In this document: one piece after another, positions 26,186-37,261 of the stretch
How positions within the stretch are numbered: the first letter of the stretch is position 1
Layout of the letters: every line of letters begins with the position of its first letter
Source of the DNA: Henckelia pumila
Taxonomy: Eukaryota; Streptophyta; Magnoliopsida; Lamiales; Gesneriaceae
Assembly (NCBI RefSeq): GCF_033568475.1
Contig: NC_133123.1
Location: 155,945,753 to 156,009,752, forward strand
Length of the DNA stretch: 64,000 nucleotides
Reading direction: 5' to 3'
Notes under the pieces: model-generated
Database searches by the model: none
Told to the model about the DNA's origin: nothing
What the model saw: only the letters and a program-made list of their open reading frames with translations
Made by a program: the position numbers and the translations under genes

Positions 26186-27833
26186 CAAATTAAAAGCGGG
26201 CATGCATTAGGTGATTTGGACCTTTGTGGTTTTGGGAACAAGTAATAGAGAGTAAAAAGGCTGCCACTGAGGCACTAACAAGGCATGTTATCAAGAGGAA
26301 ATGGCAAAATATACACTTCAGCAAATAGCCAAATGCAAAGAGAGAAAGCAAATGACAAACATTACCAAATAAATCACAGGCACTAACAACTGGCTATGTG
26401 CTCTAAAACACTTGGACTTCAAAGTTCCAACTAAATAATACCAATGGGTACAAGGACATAATGGGCAATTTATTACTGACTTATTGGCAACCATTACATT
26501 GCAGTGAGAACGAAGCTCCAGAAACAGCAGCGTTAAATGGTTATTCTAATAGTTGTCATACTACTGAGTCACTGACATTCTTCTACAAATATAAAGAGTA
26601 TCTGAGTAGTACAGAAACTTTTGGCTGGGAAAAATTCAAATTCAAAAGGAAAAAATGAGAAAATGAACACCAAGACAGAAAATAGAACTATGGCTAGCAA
26701 AGGGAAAACATTGAGACATGTAGGTCATAATGAAACACATCCGAGCAATAAATCATCGAAATTATCACCCTGATAAGTAATTTTCATGCTTTCTGCAAGC
26801 ATCTTACAAATTCAATCAACCTTTTAAAGAAAAGATTGTTCTCATACATACACTAAACCAAAAAAAAATAGCTATCCAGTCATCTACTGAATAGTTTCCC
26901 TTTCCCGAAAACCAAAAGGACTTGTCCATGACTATAACATTTTAATTGTGATATTTCGATCAAAGAATGTCAAATGAACTATGGTGATGGAACCAATTTT
27001 ACATGGCCAACATAAAAGAGCCAAACTTTCTGAAGTTACTGCTCTTACGCAAAGATTGATTCGGAAGCACAGTAAAACCTCGAACAGAAACAAAAGAGAT
27101 TAGGATTAACTGTAAACGGAGCTAGCTTTCGAGTCGTCATGATTCCACAACTGGAAATGGACCTTCATTAACCAGCAAACAAACATGACATTCCAAATAA
27201 CACTAGCAAAATAATAATTATGCACCCCAGATTGCCCAATTCTAAAGCTTGATCATTTGCAAAATACAGAACATGGTATTAAAAACAAGAAAAAAGGAAC
27301 TCGACAAAAAAATGGCAGGCAAATCATCAATTGCAGACTCACGCGACAATTGAACCAAATCAATTACAAAACGAGCTGGAAACACAACAAGGTGGGTCAT
27401 AGTTAACGACACGGAAAAATATCCATATTCAGGATAAATCCATGCCACTATACACGATACTGAGCCACCCCCACCCACCAAACACTCGTTTACCTTAATA
27501 TATCAACAAAACAAAAAAATAGGGTTCGAGATTGAAATAAAACCGGAACTCACGTGAAAATCTGGATGAGCATGAGTGGAGAAAAATTGGAACCCCAATG
27601 GCGATCTTCGATTTGGTAGAATCTAGGGTTTTGAATCGGAAAGAAAGAGAGATGAAACTTGAAAGCGCTGTGGTAATGTGAGAGATAAAGTGAAGCGAAA
27701 TTTTCAACGAACAGTGCGAGACAAGGCTAGGTTCGGGCGGAAGCTGAGGCTGGGGATCCCCGAAGCGAGGGCTGCGCTTGATTGGAGAGGACTCCACGGG
27801 AAACGGGTAACCCATCCAATGATAATCAGCCAC
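25782..27833 (-). promoter_or_regulatory. 5' leader, leader intron(s) and promoter of the DSPP-like gene
   Basis: A likely untranslated first exon ends at about 27556 (donor TTCAC/GTGAGTTCC). The interval down to 25782 is then leader intron(s). A 51-bp (AAT)17 microsatellite lies at 26135-26185. The open frame at 27495-27833 covers the presumed leader and promoter and does not join the protein. Confidence 0.55.
26135..26185. repeat. (AAT)17 microsatellite
   Basis: Uninterrupted AAT units in the presumed 5' leader intron of the DSPP-like gene. Confidence 0.95.
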
Positions 27834-28122
27834 GTCGGGTTGAAATAAAATGGTTTTTATTTTTATTTTTTTAAATCATTGTTACTCATTGATTGGTTGT
27901 TTCCTACAACAGTAAATTTTATATTTTTCGAAAAATAAATTCCAGTTTTCTTAATTATAATTTTAATTGAAATTATTTAACAATTTAATTATTCATTGTA
28001 TCATCACATTTCATGAATCATAGATCCATTTTAACAATATTTTATATATTAATAATAATAATTAGTCCCATTTAATGATAAACATGGTAATGAAGATATT
28101 TTTCTCTTAATAAAAATATTAA

Positions 28123-28230
28123 AGTAGTGTTTTGGAGAGCTTTTAAAAAGTACTTATCACTTTTTTTTCACAAACTTTTGAAATTTTGTTAAAGAAAAGC
28201 TACTTCCTATAAGCTTTCTCAAACGCTACC
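28123..28230. mobile_element. Tourist-like MITE, 108 bp
   Basis: The ends are AGTAGTGTTTTGG and the complement of CAAACGCTACC, with TAA on both sides (28120-28122 and 28231-28233). Interior similarity (CACAAACTTTTGAAATTTTGTTAA) ties it to the MITE at 3064-3189. The paralogous position near 29240 has no insert. Confidence 0.75.
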
Positions 28231-28616
28231 TAAGTATGGCACGAAAATAAATAATCAACTTGTTTCGCTTCAAGATTATTCATAATATTGTGAATGAGCT
28301 ATTGGATTTTATGCGAATAATTCGTCACATGAGCTTTCGAGTACACTAGATTTAACGTCAAAGATTCAGATTTACTGTTCTTAATTATCACTCAACGCGC
28401 TGATTTGAATAATCTTGTTTTACGAAAATATATAATGAAATTTTCTTACAATGATGAAACATTATTAGATTTTTCATGGCCGGTTGATTGGACTTTTGGT
28501 AAATAATAGAATATGACGTCATTGGAGAGAAGTTAATTATCAAATAAACTTGGCCATAAAATTGTATAATATAATATATATATATATATATGTATATGTT
28601 ATATATATAATATAAA

Positions 28617-28831
28617 CTGGTTACGGAGCACACGCAACGCATGTGGAATATAATGTATGATATTAAAATTTTGTGATCCGAAAATGCATGTGAGTGGGCA
28701 GTTAGATTTCTAATTGAATGAAGAGAAAATGGGAGAATCAAAGGGCAAAAAGGGGAAAGAAATTTTGGTGTTCTCACATCATACCAAAAACAGTTTTTAT
28801 AAGGGTCTCAAATATTATAATATAGTGTATA
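28617..28831 (-). mobile_element. Probable short Helitron, about 215 bp
   Basis: On the minus strand a hairpin CACATGC-GTT-GCGTGTG is followed after about 8 nt by CCAG and then T at 28616, a one-base departure from the CTRR consensus. The other end reads like CACTATATTATAATATTTG, a Helitron-type 5' start. The insert is missing from the paralogous copy near 30230-30260, which supports it as an insertion. Confidence 0.5.
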
Positions 28832-30367
28832 TATATTTATATATGAAAGTATATGACAACATGAAAAATAAGAAACTAGACTTCAAAAAAGTGAGAAACG
28901 AAAATAAGTCGAATAATATATGATAACACTAAATATAAAATAAGGAAAAAACTAACTCGGTATACAAACATCATTAGAGATTAATTTGACACGTGAACTA
29001 TGTATGAACTATATAATTTGGTATTTAATTAGTAAAAAAAACTATATGATTTGGTAGATAAGCTATGATGTATACTTTTAAGTGATATACTTATATGTAT
29101 ACATACATACTGAATTGCGTTTGAAATTATTTAATCAATCAATTATTTATCATATCATCGTCACATTTCTAGAATCATACTATATTGATTCTCACTTTAT
29201 ATTTTACACTTTAATTTACTCACAATAAAAATCTCAAATATGGTAAGAAAACAAATAATCAAAGTGTTTCGCTAAAACATTATCACATATAAATCCAAAA
29301 ACAATATTTTTCATATAAAATTTTGTGTCGTCATTCGTTCCAAAGCCTAATGAAATAACAAATATGTACGTCGATTGAAAATACTATATCTTAATTTTGT
29401 TCTAAAAAAACAAAAAATAATTGTATGGTTCATATAAAATTCAATATCTTCTATGTTATTCATTTCCAATTTCTCATATTTTCTAAAAAAACAAAAATAA
29501 AATTGTATCGTCATAGAATTCAATATCTTTCTATGTTCTAATTCATTTCCAATTTCCTCGAATTTCTTACAATAATTCATGTATTTGTGTTTTCTTGAAT
29601 TAAATGGAGATCAAAATCAACATAGCATGATATTGAGAAAAAACACAGTACAATATTGCAAAAAATAAAATGTGATTTGATGGCAAAGTTAAAGAACAAT
29701 ATAACTCACAATTATACACAAAATGCCCGCAAGAATAGCATCGAGGAGCCCAAGCTACATCGTCATTCTTCAACCAAATGGATGGACCTAAAATCACCGA
29801 GAAACCAACAATGCATTAAGAAATACAATCGAAAAACGGTGAATGAACTACAAGATAAATAGTAGATTTTCTTTCTAAGTTAGTCGGATGGAATTCTATG
29901 CGAAAAAATCGATGTTAGCATGGGTAATATATACATCATGTTTCGCCACATAAGGCAGATCAATATATGATCATAACCATGTGGCAACAGACGAGCCTCC
30001 AAGTACACTAGAGTTGACACGAAATTTACCATTCTGTACCAGAGCTTTACACGCTAACTTTGGATACACTAGTTTTGCGACAACATGGATGAAAAAAATA
30101 TTGTCAGAGACAAAACATTTTAAAATTTTTCATAACAGGGTTTTTGGTAAATAATAGAAAATGATATTAGAGATTTATTTTTTTCCCATAAATTATTCAT
30201 GATCAAATAATTTTGGACATAGAATTGTTTAATATAATATAATTTTAAAATTTTAAAATATATGAAAGAAATGAGAAACAAAAATAAGTCGAATAATAAA
30301 TTAAATTATCACTAAATAAAAAGAGAAAAAAAACTAACTTGTGTACACGAACAAAAGTACAAAATAA

Positions 30368-30820
30368 TTTTTTTTTTAATAAAAAACATCGCGGGTAATG
30401 GGGGTTAGGCAGACCTCTATCTGTATATAAACAAAAGTAAAGAACAAACACCAAAGGGGGATGAGGACTAGACCAAGACCTCCCCAAAAACAAAAAATAT
30501 ATACATCAAAACATCAAAGCAACAAAAACATAAACGACAAACAGAGGTCCAAAATAAAACATCATCAACATTGGGCAAGGAAGTGCCTACAGTAAACGTC
30601 CACCAAACATAACCTACATCAAACATCAACTCAAAGAGGACGTCCAAAAGAAGCACGTTGTCTGCGCTGCTGAATCAAAGAAGTATAGCGCTTATGAGAG
30701 CGCGTGCGAACATATAAGTAAGGAGGATGACTCGCAGAGGTATAGGAAGCCGACAAAATTTTCACCTTCTTTCCCTTATCAGTAGCAACATCCATCACTG
30801 GTAATCAAACAGGGGCTGGA
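30368..30820 (-). mobile_element. 5'-truncated L1-type LINE tail
   Basis: On the minus strand the segment ends in a poly(A) run (poly-T at 30368-30377) preceded by text typical of plant L1 3' ends (GGGGAGGTCTTGGTCTAGTCC). Upstream short frames such as the one at 30468-30656 have L1-tail character and no intact domain. The 5' boundary near 30820 is approximate. It is absent from the paralogous copy near 28960. A copy starting in the same poly-T reappears at 62475. Confidence 0.65.
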
Positions 30821-30909
30821 GGAACAAAGTCCTGACTGTGAACTATCTATAAACTATATAATTCGATAGATAAGCTACGATGACATATAAATTCACACAA
30901 AAACTTTTG

Positions 30910-31290
30910 CACAAATGTTTTTGCGAGACGGTTTTGTGGTCAATTTTATGAGACATATTTATATTTGATGATAAATAAAAGTGTTATTTTTTGCTAAAAG
31001 TATTACTTTATTGACGGGCATAGTTGATCAATCTCAATGATAAAGATTTGTAAGATCGTCTCACAAAAAACTCACCCGTTAGTCGTTCCATTGTAAAATC
31101 ATCTTACAAAAAAATTATGTGATACAAATCTCTCACTCTACACATAAAAATTATAGACAAAAACTCCTACGAATCTCTTATATGAGTTATCCATTAAAAA
31201 TATTACATTTTATACTAAAAGTATTACTTATTATTATAAATATGGGTAGGTTTGACCCGTCTCACATATGAAATCGTTTCGCAGGAGTGT
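30910..31290. mobile_element. Two palindromic MITE-like repeats with GAGAC..GTCTC ends
   Basis: The first, about 30917-31080, has GCGAGACGG near its left end and CGTCTCACAAAAAAC near its right end. The second, about 31155-31290, has AAACTCCTACGAATCTC at the left and CGTTTCGCAGGAGTG at the right. Both contain CTAAAAGTATTACTT. They look like related foldback elements of a family abundant in asterids in my recollection. The target duplications are not clear. Confidence 0.5.
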
Positions 31291-31309
31291 TACTCAAAAT
31301 TAAATTTTC

Positions 31310-31675
31310 AAAGAATTTTTTTTACTTTTTACAATAACAAAATTACTTTTATTATAAATTATTGTGGCAAAAAATTTCGATGTACAGGTTTATTGCACAA
31401 TTTTTAAACTTTTTTATCTGGCACCTAGAAAAATGTATTTGGTATTTCGGCATTTCGTTTCAATTTTAATTATAATTTTACTTTAACAAAAGAAATTAAT
31501 TTTTTTACTTTTTATATTAACAAAATTAATTTTATTATAAATTATTGTGACGAAAAATTTCGATGTATAGGCTTATTGCACAATTTTTAAACTTTTTTTA
31601 TATGACACGTAGAAAAATGTATCTGGTATTTCGTTTCAATTTTAATTATAATTTTACTTTTAACAAAAGAAATTA
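31310..31675. repeat. Tandem duplication, about 185 bp x 2, upstream of HSP101
   Basis: Two adjacent units share ATTATAAATTATTGTG, AAATTTCGATGTA and GGTATTTCG..GTTTCAATTTTAATTAT. They lie 150-520 bp upstream of the heat-shock-element cluster and are repeated in the copy at about 63410-63775. Confidence 0.85.
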
Positions 31676-31708
31676 AATAGTATTTATGCATGCCTTTAAA
31701 TTTAACTA

Positions 31709-31753
<45 letters not shown>
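31709..31753. repeat. (ATT)n microsatellite
   Basis: A run of ATT/TAT units about 45 bp long. The same tract occurs in the duplicate at about 63805-63850. Confidence 0.9.
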
Positions 31754-31833
31754 TATATTTAACAAATAATAATAAAAATATCAATTTTGCGAAAAAAAAT
31801 AAATAAATCATCTTTTCAATAAAGGGTGGATTC

Positions 31834-31905
31834 GTGGAAGAAATCCAAAAGCTTCTAGAGCAACCTCCGATATTCCAGACGCCTCCACTCTGCTCGATAA
31901 AACTA
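31834..31905 (+). promoter_or_regulatory. Candidate heat-shock elements and TATA-like box of HSP101
   Basis: Within 72 bp there are TGGAAGAAATCC, GCTTCTAGAG (31851-31860) and TATTCCAGAC (31871-31880). These are imperfect nTTCnnGAAn-type modules, followed by CGATAAAA (31895-31902) as a TATA-like box. This order is what heat-shock factor-driven promoters show, and HSP101 is a classic HSF target. None of the modules is a perfect trimer, so strength cannot be judged. Confidence 0.55.
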
Positions 31906-32005
31906 CCGCTCCGTTCTTCCCATTTGTCGCAACAAATTCGTGATTTGAACGCTCGATTTCGCACTCATTCTGCAGATATCGAAATTCAGCACATAAATTT
32001 CAAAG

Positions 32006-32224
32006 GTATGTTTCGCTCTTGTTTTTTTGTATCATTGTTTTAGTGGGATTTGTGCATTGTGCATTTTGCGGTCTGTTATTTGAGCTTATTATTGTGGGAG
32101 AATCTTTGGTTTCTTGCAGGCTCCGTATTTAGGATTCTAATAATATTGGTGTGTGGAGTTTGTCTATATCATTCAATTGTGAGTGTGAATTTGATTGTTC
32201 TTTTGGTTTAATTTCGTTTCACAG
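32006..32224 (+). other. 5' UTR intron of HSP101
   Basis: The donor CAAAG/GTATG is at 32005-32006 and the acceptor TTTCACAG ends at 32224, ten bases before the ATG. This places an untranslated exon at roughly 31925-32005. Confidence 0.7.
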
Positions 32225-32234
32225 ACCATAAAAG

Positions 32235-35200
32235 ATGAATCCTGAGAAGTTTACACACAAGACTAATGAAGCCCTTGCTGCGGCTCATGGGTTGGCTCTG
32301 AATTCTGGCCATGCTCAGTTTACTCCTCTTCACTTTGCTGCCGCGTTGATTTCTGATTCGAATGGTATTTTCCGGCAAGCCATTGTCAATGTCGGTGGTA
32401 GTGATGAGGCGGCGAGATCGGTGGAGAGGGTCATCAACCAAGCTTTGAAAAAGCTTCCGACTCAGTCACCTCCCCCGGATGAAATACCGGCTAGTACGTC
32501 GCTGATCAAGGTCATTCGTAGAGCACAATCTTTGCAAAAGTCCCGTGGTGACACTCATTTGGCTGTTGACCAGTTCATTCTGGGTCTTATAGAGGATTCT
32601 CAGATTCAACAACTGTTGAAGGAGGCTGGGGTTGCACCAGCTACAATGAAAGCAGAAGTCGATAAATTGCGGGGAAAGGAAGGAAGGAAGGTGGAGAGTG
32701 CCTCTGGGGATACCACATTTCAGGCATTGAAAACTTATGGCCGTGACCTTGTCGAGCAAGCTGGTAAGCTCGACCCTGTGATTGGTAGAGACGAAGAAAT
32801 CCGGCGAGTTGTGAGAATTCTTTCGAGGAGGACTAAAAATAACCCCGTTCTCATTGGCGAGCCTGGTGTTGGTAAAACAGCCGTTGTCGAGGGATTAGCT
32901 CAAAGAATTGTTAGCGGGGACATTCCTAGTAATCTTGCTGATGTGAGGCTTATTGCATTGGACATGGGAGCATTGATTGCGGGTGCAAAATATCGAGGTG
33001 AATTTGAGGAGAGGTTAAAATCTGTTCTGAAGGAAGTTGAAGAGGCCGAGGGGAAAGTGATCTTGTTTATCGATGAAATTCACCTAGTTCTAGGTGCTGG
33101 ACGAACAGAGGGATCAATGGATGCTGCCAATCTATTCAAGCCAATGCTTGCTAGAGGTCAGTTGCGGTGCATTGGTGCCACGACATTGGAGGAATACAGG
33201 AAATATGTGGAAAAGGATGCTGCATTCGAGAGACGGTTTCAGCAGGTTTATGTAGCTGAGCCGAGTGTCATCGATACAATCAGTATACTGAGGGGTTTGA
33301 AAGAAAAGTACGAAGGACATCACGGTGTTAAAATTCAAGATCGAGCCCTTGTCAATGCAGCTCAACTGTCAGCACGATATATTACAGGTATGCTTTATAT
33401 CAAAATCCTAATGTTGTATTTGCATGTATGTTACTCAGTTGTCACATGCCCAAAGTGAGCAGTGTATGGTTTGGGTTACTGATCTTCTTTGATTTTTTTT
33501 TACGTAGGGAGACATTTGCCTGATAAGGCGATCGACCTTGTCGATGAGGCCTGTGCGAATGTAAGGGTTCAGCTCGACAGTCAGCCTGAAGAAATAGATA
33601 ATTTGGAAAGAAAGAGAATTCAGTTGGAGGTCGAATTACATGCTCTTGAGAAGGAGAAGGATAAAGCTAGCAAAGCACGTCTAGTTGAAGTGAGTATGAA
33701 TTTACTGTTGTAATTGTATGGTTGTGGTTGTACTTTGTGGTTCTTTTTGTAACATTTTTACTGGAATTTTTTAACAATTTTTTAGGTGAGGAAGGAGCTT
33801 GATGACCTGAGGGATAAGCTTCAACCATTGAAAATGAGGTACAACAAAGAGAAAGAAAGAATCGATGAGCTTCGAAGGCTCAAACAGAGGAGAGACGAAC
33901 TTCAATATGCCTTGCTAGAAGCTGAAAGGAGGTACGATCTTGCTAGAGCTGCTGACTTGAGATATGGAGCTATCCAAGAGGTTGAATCTGCCATTGCAAC
34001 ATTAGAATCCAGTTCGAATGAGAATGGGATGCTTACAGAGACAGTCGGCCCTGACCAAATTGCCGAAGTCGTGGCACGTTGGACAGGTATACCTGTCACG
34101 CGACTCGGACAGAATGATAAAGAGAGATTGATTGGTCTCTCTGAGAGGTTGCACCAACGAGTTGTGGGACAAGATCAAGCTGTTACTGCTGTTTCAGAGG
34201 CTGTTTTGAGATCAAGAGCTGGTTTTGGCAGACCCCAACAACCAACGGGCTCTTTCCTTTTCTTGGGTCCAACGGGCGTTGGCAAGACGGAGCTCGCCAA
34301 AGCTCTGGCAGAACAACTCTTCGACGATGATAATTTGATGGTAAGAATTGACATGTCTGAGTATATGGAGCAACACTCTGTTGCACGGCTTATTGGAGCT
34401 CCTCCAGGGTAAGTGAAAATCCTTCAATGCATTTTGTGCTTACCACTAGGGAATTTTTCTTATCATTCTCGTTTGTGTCATTTGATAGCTATGTCGGGCA
34501 TGAAGAAGGTGGGCAACTAACAGAAGCTGTGAGGAGACGGCCATATTGTGTCATTCTTTTCGATGAAGTAGAGAAAGCACATCCAACTGTATTTAACACG
34601 TTACTTCAAGTTCTAGATGATGGGAGATTAACTGATGGCCAAGGCCGAACTGTTGATTTCACGAACACAGTCATTATTATGACCTCTAATATTGGAGCAG
34701 AGTATCTTTTGAAAGGATTATTGGGAAAGTGTACGATGGAGAGGGCTCGTGACATGGTGATGCAAGAGGTAATGAACATTCTTGCATTTCATGGTTCTTG
34801 AGGAAAAAATTTATACACTTAATTGCCAGATAGCTAACCAGTTAAATTTTATTCCATATTATAGGTGAGAAAACACTTCAAACCCGAGTTACTCAACCGA
34901 CTGGACGAAATTGTGGTATTCGATCCTCTTTCTCATGAACAACTGAGGAAAGTGTGCCGTCTACAATTGAAAGATGTTGCAAGTCGCCTAGCTGAGAGAG
35001 GCATTGCGATGGGCGTGACTGAATCAGCATTAGATGTCATATTAGCTGAAAGCTATGATCCCGTAAGTACAACTTTCACTTCCAGTCTTCCACATTCAGA
35101 TCCGCCATCATAAGTCATGAAGTATTAGACCGATTCTGATCGTACTTATTTCTTGCTTTCAGGTTTATGGTGCAAGACCTATAAGAAGGTGGCTGGAGAA

Positions 35201-35459
35201 AAAGGTAGTAACTCAGTTGTCGAAAATGCTTCTACGTGAGGAGATCGATGAAAATTCGACTGTGTATATTGATGCATCTGTTGATGGGAAAGAATTGGTG
35301 TACACTGTTGAGATGAATGGGGGGCTCGTGAACGCTGACACCGGGGAGAAATCTGATATATTGATTCATCTATCGAACGGTACACAGTCGGATACTCTTC
35401 AAGCAGTAAAGAGAATCAAGATCGAAGAAATACTTGATGACGATGAAATGGATGAGTGA
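32235..35459 (+). CDS. HSP101: Heat shock protein 101 (ClpB1), cytosolic/nuclear AAA+ disaggregase
   Basis: Six coding exons: 32235-33387, 33508-33689, 33786-34408, 34489-34768, 34865-35062 and 35163-35459. All introns are GT-AG and the total is 2,733 nt (910 aa), matching the usual length of plant HSP101. Seen in order: Clp N domain (about 1-150); NBD1 with Walker A GEPGVGKT (208-215), Walker [10 protein letters not shown] (275-283) and pore tyrosine Y253; coiled-coil M domain (about 400-525); NBD2 with Walker A GPTGVGKT (606-613), pore loop GYVG (Y654) and Walker [12 protein letters not shown] (674-684); acidic tail ending DDDEMDE. There is no transit peptide, so it is the cytosolic form rather than ClpB3 or ClpB4. 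The ATP-driven hexamer extracts proteins from aggregates with HSP70 and small HSPs and is needed for acquired thermotolerance. Every catalytic motif is intact. The promoter carries HSE-like sites, and a poly(A) signal AATAAA is at 35588-35593. Confidence 0.97.
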
Positions 35460-35587
35460 ATAATAGGAAGTCTGAGATGTTCTTGTGAAGTTTTGAGTAT
35501 ATTTTTGGGTGTCGGCAAAGGAGTTTTTGCCTCAAAAGTGTAGTTTCTCTGAATGCTTTTGTATGTTTCTCAACAAATGTGACGTGA

Positions 35588-35593
35588 AATAAA
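35588..35593 (+). terminator. Polyadenylation signal of HSP101
   Basis: A canonical AATAAA lies about 130 bp after the stop codon. Confidence 0.7.
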
Positions 35594-36229
35594 GCAAAAG
35601 TTATTGTCTGCATACCTTCGCCATTTCTCGTAATGTTTTATAGCTAATTGTTGTATAAACAACAAACCGAATAATTAAAAAAATGCAAAAAATGTAATGC
35701 TCGACTTATGTATATTCGAACTCAAGATTGATTTGAATAATTAAAATTTTTTACTTTGAATTTGTTTTGAATTAGAACTTTGGTTCAACTTTGGTTTAAA
35801 TAATGAGTTCGACTTAGAGAGTGTTCCCGAAAGATTAAAATTAATTTATTAAAGTTTTATGCAGATTATCGAACAACATTTAACTTTGATGTGCGATATT
35901 GTTTGACAACAATTTTGGTAATTTACCGTTTACTTTTATTTCATATGATATATTCTTGTTATTTTTATCATTACTATTAGGTTTTTTTTAAACAAAATTT
36001 AAATAATAAAAACCCATTACATTTTATCATAATGTACAAGCATAAAATAAAATTGTATAATAACTTTGATTGGTTTAGATCGAAACATTAACTCCTTGAA
36101 AACTAAACTGTTAGATTTATATTATTTTTGACAGTAATAATATTAGATTTATTATACTAAAATTGAGCTGTAGCATAATCATGAAAATTTACTGTTTTAG
36201 AAAGCTCTTCTGTAACTCTGTTATATTAA

Positions 36230-36320
36230 GGCCCCATTTAAATTTGGTAGACATTTAAAAAAAAAACACTTATTAATATTGGTAGGGGTTTTGGTCTGGC
36301 TTTTGAAACCAAACGGGGTC
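36230..36320. mobile_element. Short Tourist-like MITE, 91 bp
   Basis: The left end is GGCCCCATTTAAATTTGG. The right end's complement is GACCCCGTTTGGTTTCAA. TAA flanks both sides (36227-36229 and 36321-36323). The GGCCCCGTTTGG-type ends are characteristic of PIF/Harbinger MITEs. Confidence 0.75.
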
Positions 36321-36600
36321 TAAGTGTGAGGTCACATCAAATTGGTATATTGGTGTGACCTCTTTGTTTTTAATTTTTTTTTACAATGATTTAATATTTT
36401 TATCTACAATTCTAATAAAAAAACGAATTGTTTATGAACGCAAATGTGTATGTAAAATGTACTGTTTAAACACACAACGCGTGCAATTCGATACTAATTG
36501 TTGATTATAAATTAACCCTATTGTATCTCTCACAATGTGATTTAAGCAGTTACGATCTTTAAAAAAAAGAAGAAAAAAAGGGGGTAATATCAAATATATA

Positions 36601-36650
36601 CTAGCAAAAGATGCACACGCTATGCGTGTTTGGTCAATATGACATAAACC
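36601..36650 (-). mobile_element. Helitron 3' terminus, 5' end not located
   Basis: On the minus strand the hairpin ACACGC-ATA-GCGTGT is followed by GCATCTTTTG and CTAG at 36601, with T (complement of 36600) beyond. The matching 5' TC end should lie to the right but I could not place it. Confidence 0.6.
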
Positions 36651-37073
36651 AAATTGATTGTAGTTTCCTTCGATATAGAAAAAATGGGTGCAATTATTAA
36701 TAATATGATAGAATGTTGTTTTCAAAATGCAAGTCATTTTTTTTTCCTTTTTATTTTTCACCTATTTTTATTTTTTTTAATATAAATATATAAAATTTTA
36801 AATAACTACCAAAGTTAAATGATAAATATATACTTTAGTCACTGTCGTCAAAACTTACCAAAATGGCTTTGAAAGGGGCTCAAGTCTCTGATTTTTTTTT
36901 TTATAAAAAAAAGTTTCTGATATTTTTTGTAATGAGTTACAACAAGATTTGCTTGATTAATAGAATTTTTTTATGTTTCAAAAAAAATAATAATAAAAAT
37001 AAAATTTTATTTTTGAAAAAAATAAAAAATAATAAAAAAGGGGTTTCTAAGATAATAAAATGAAATATAACAT

Positions 37074-37104
<31 letters not shown>

Positions 37105-37261
37105 ATGAAAAATAATAAAAGAACCCCGACAATATTAAGATCAAGAGAAGCGAAGTTTATCAGGTTTTAATTATAAAGCCTTGACCAGAAGTTCGATCAA
37201 AGCTGCCATTTTTAACCTAATTCTCCTATAAAGAAATTCAGATTATAATTGGATGAGTTGA

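Larger units (their letters stand above)
27941..30890. repeat. Diverged tandem segmental duplication upstream of HSP101
   Basis: About 27941-29100 and about 29112-30890 are collinear but diverged copies. Matching landmarks include TGAAATTATTTAA..ATTATT, AAATAATCAA..TGTTTCGCT, GGTAAATAATAGAA..ATGA, AAATAAGTCGAATAATA, AAAACTAACT and GTGAACTAT. Copy 1 carries a MITE and a small Helitron that copy 2 lacks; copy 2 carries an L1 tail that copy 1 lacks. The insertions therefore post-date the duplication. Confidence 0.65.
35640..37261. other. Intergenic between HSP101 and the CAND-family gene
   Basis: AT-rich, with a MITE (36230-36320), a Helitron 3' terminus (36601-36650) and a (TA)n run at about 37078-37105. 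The promoter and leader of the next gene lie in the last few hundred bases; a TATA box cannot be assigned against the AT-rich background. Confidence 0.5.

Noticed and set aside
27495-27833. Minus-strand frame of 112 aa beginning MADYHWMGYPF
   Set aside because: Falls on the presumed promoter and first untranslated exon of the DSPP-like gene; a donor site inside it (GTGAGT near 27556) and lack of homology argue against a protein.
31709-31753. Possible CRISPR-like or satellite array
   Set aside because: Simple ATT microsatellite without spacers; no CRISPR structure exists anywhere in the window.
36460-36500. Possible further Helitron 3' end (CTAA followed by T near 36494)
   Set aside because: The hairpin upstream is too weak to support the call.
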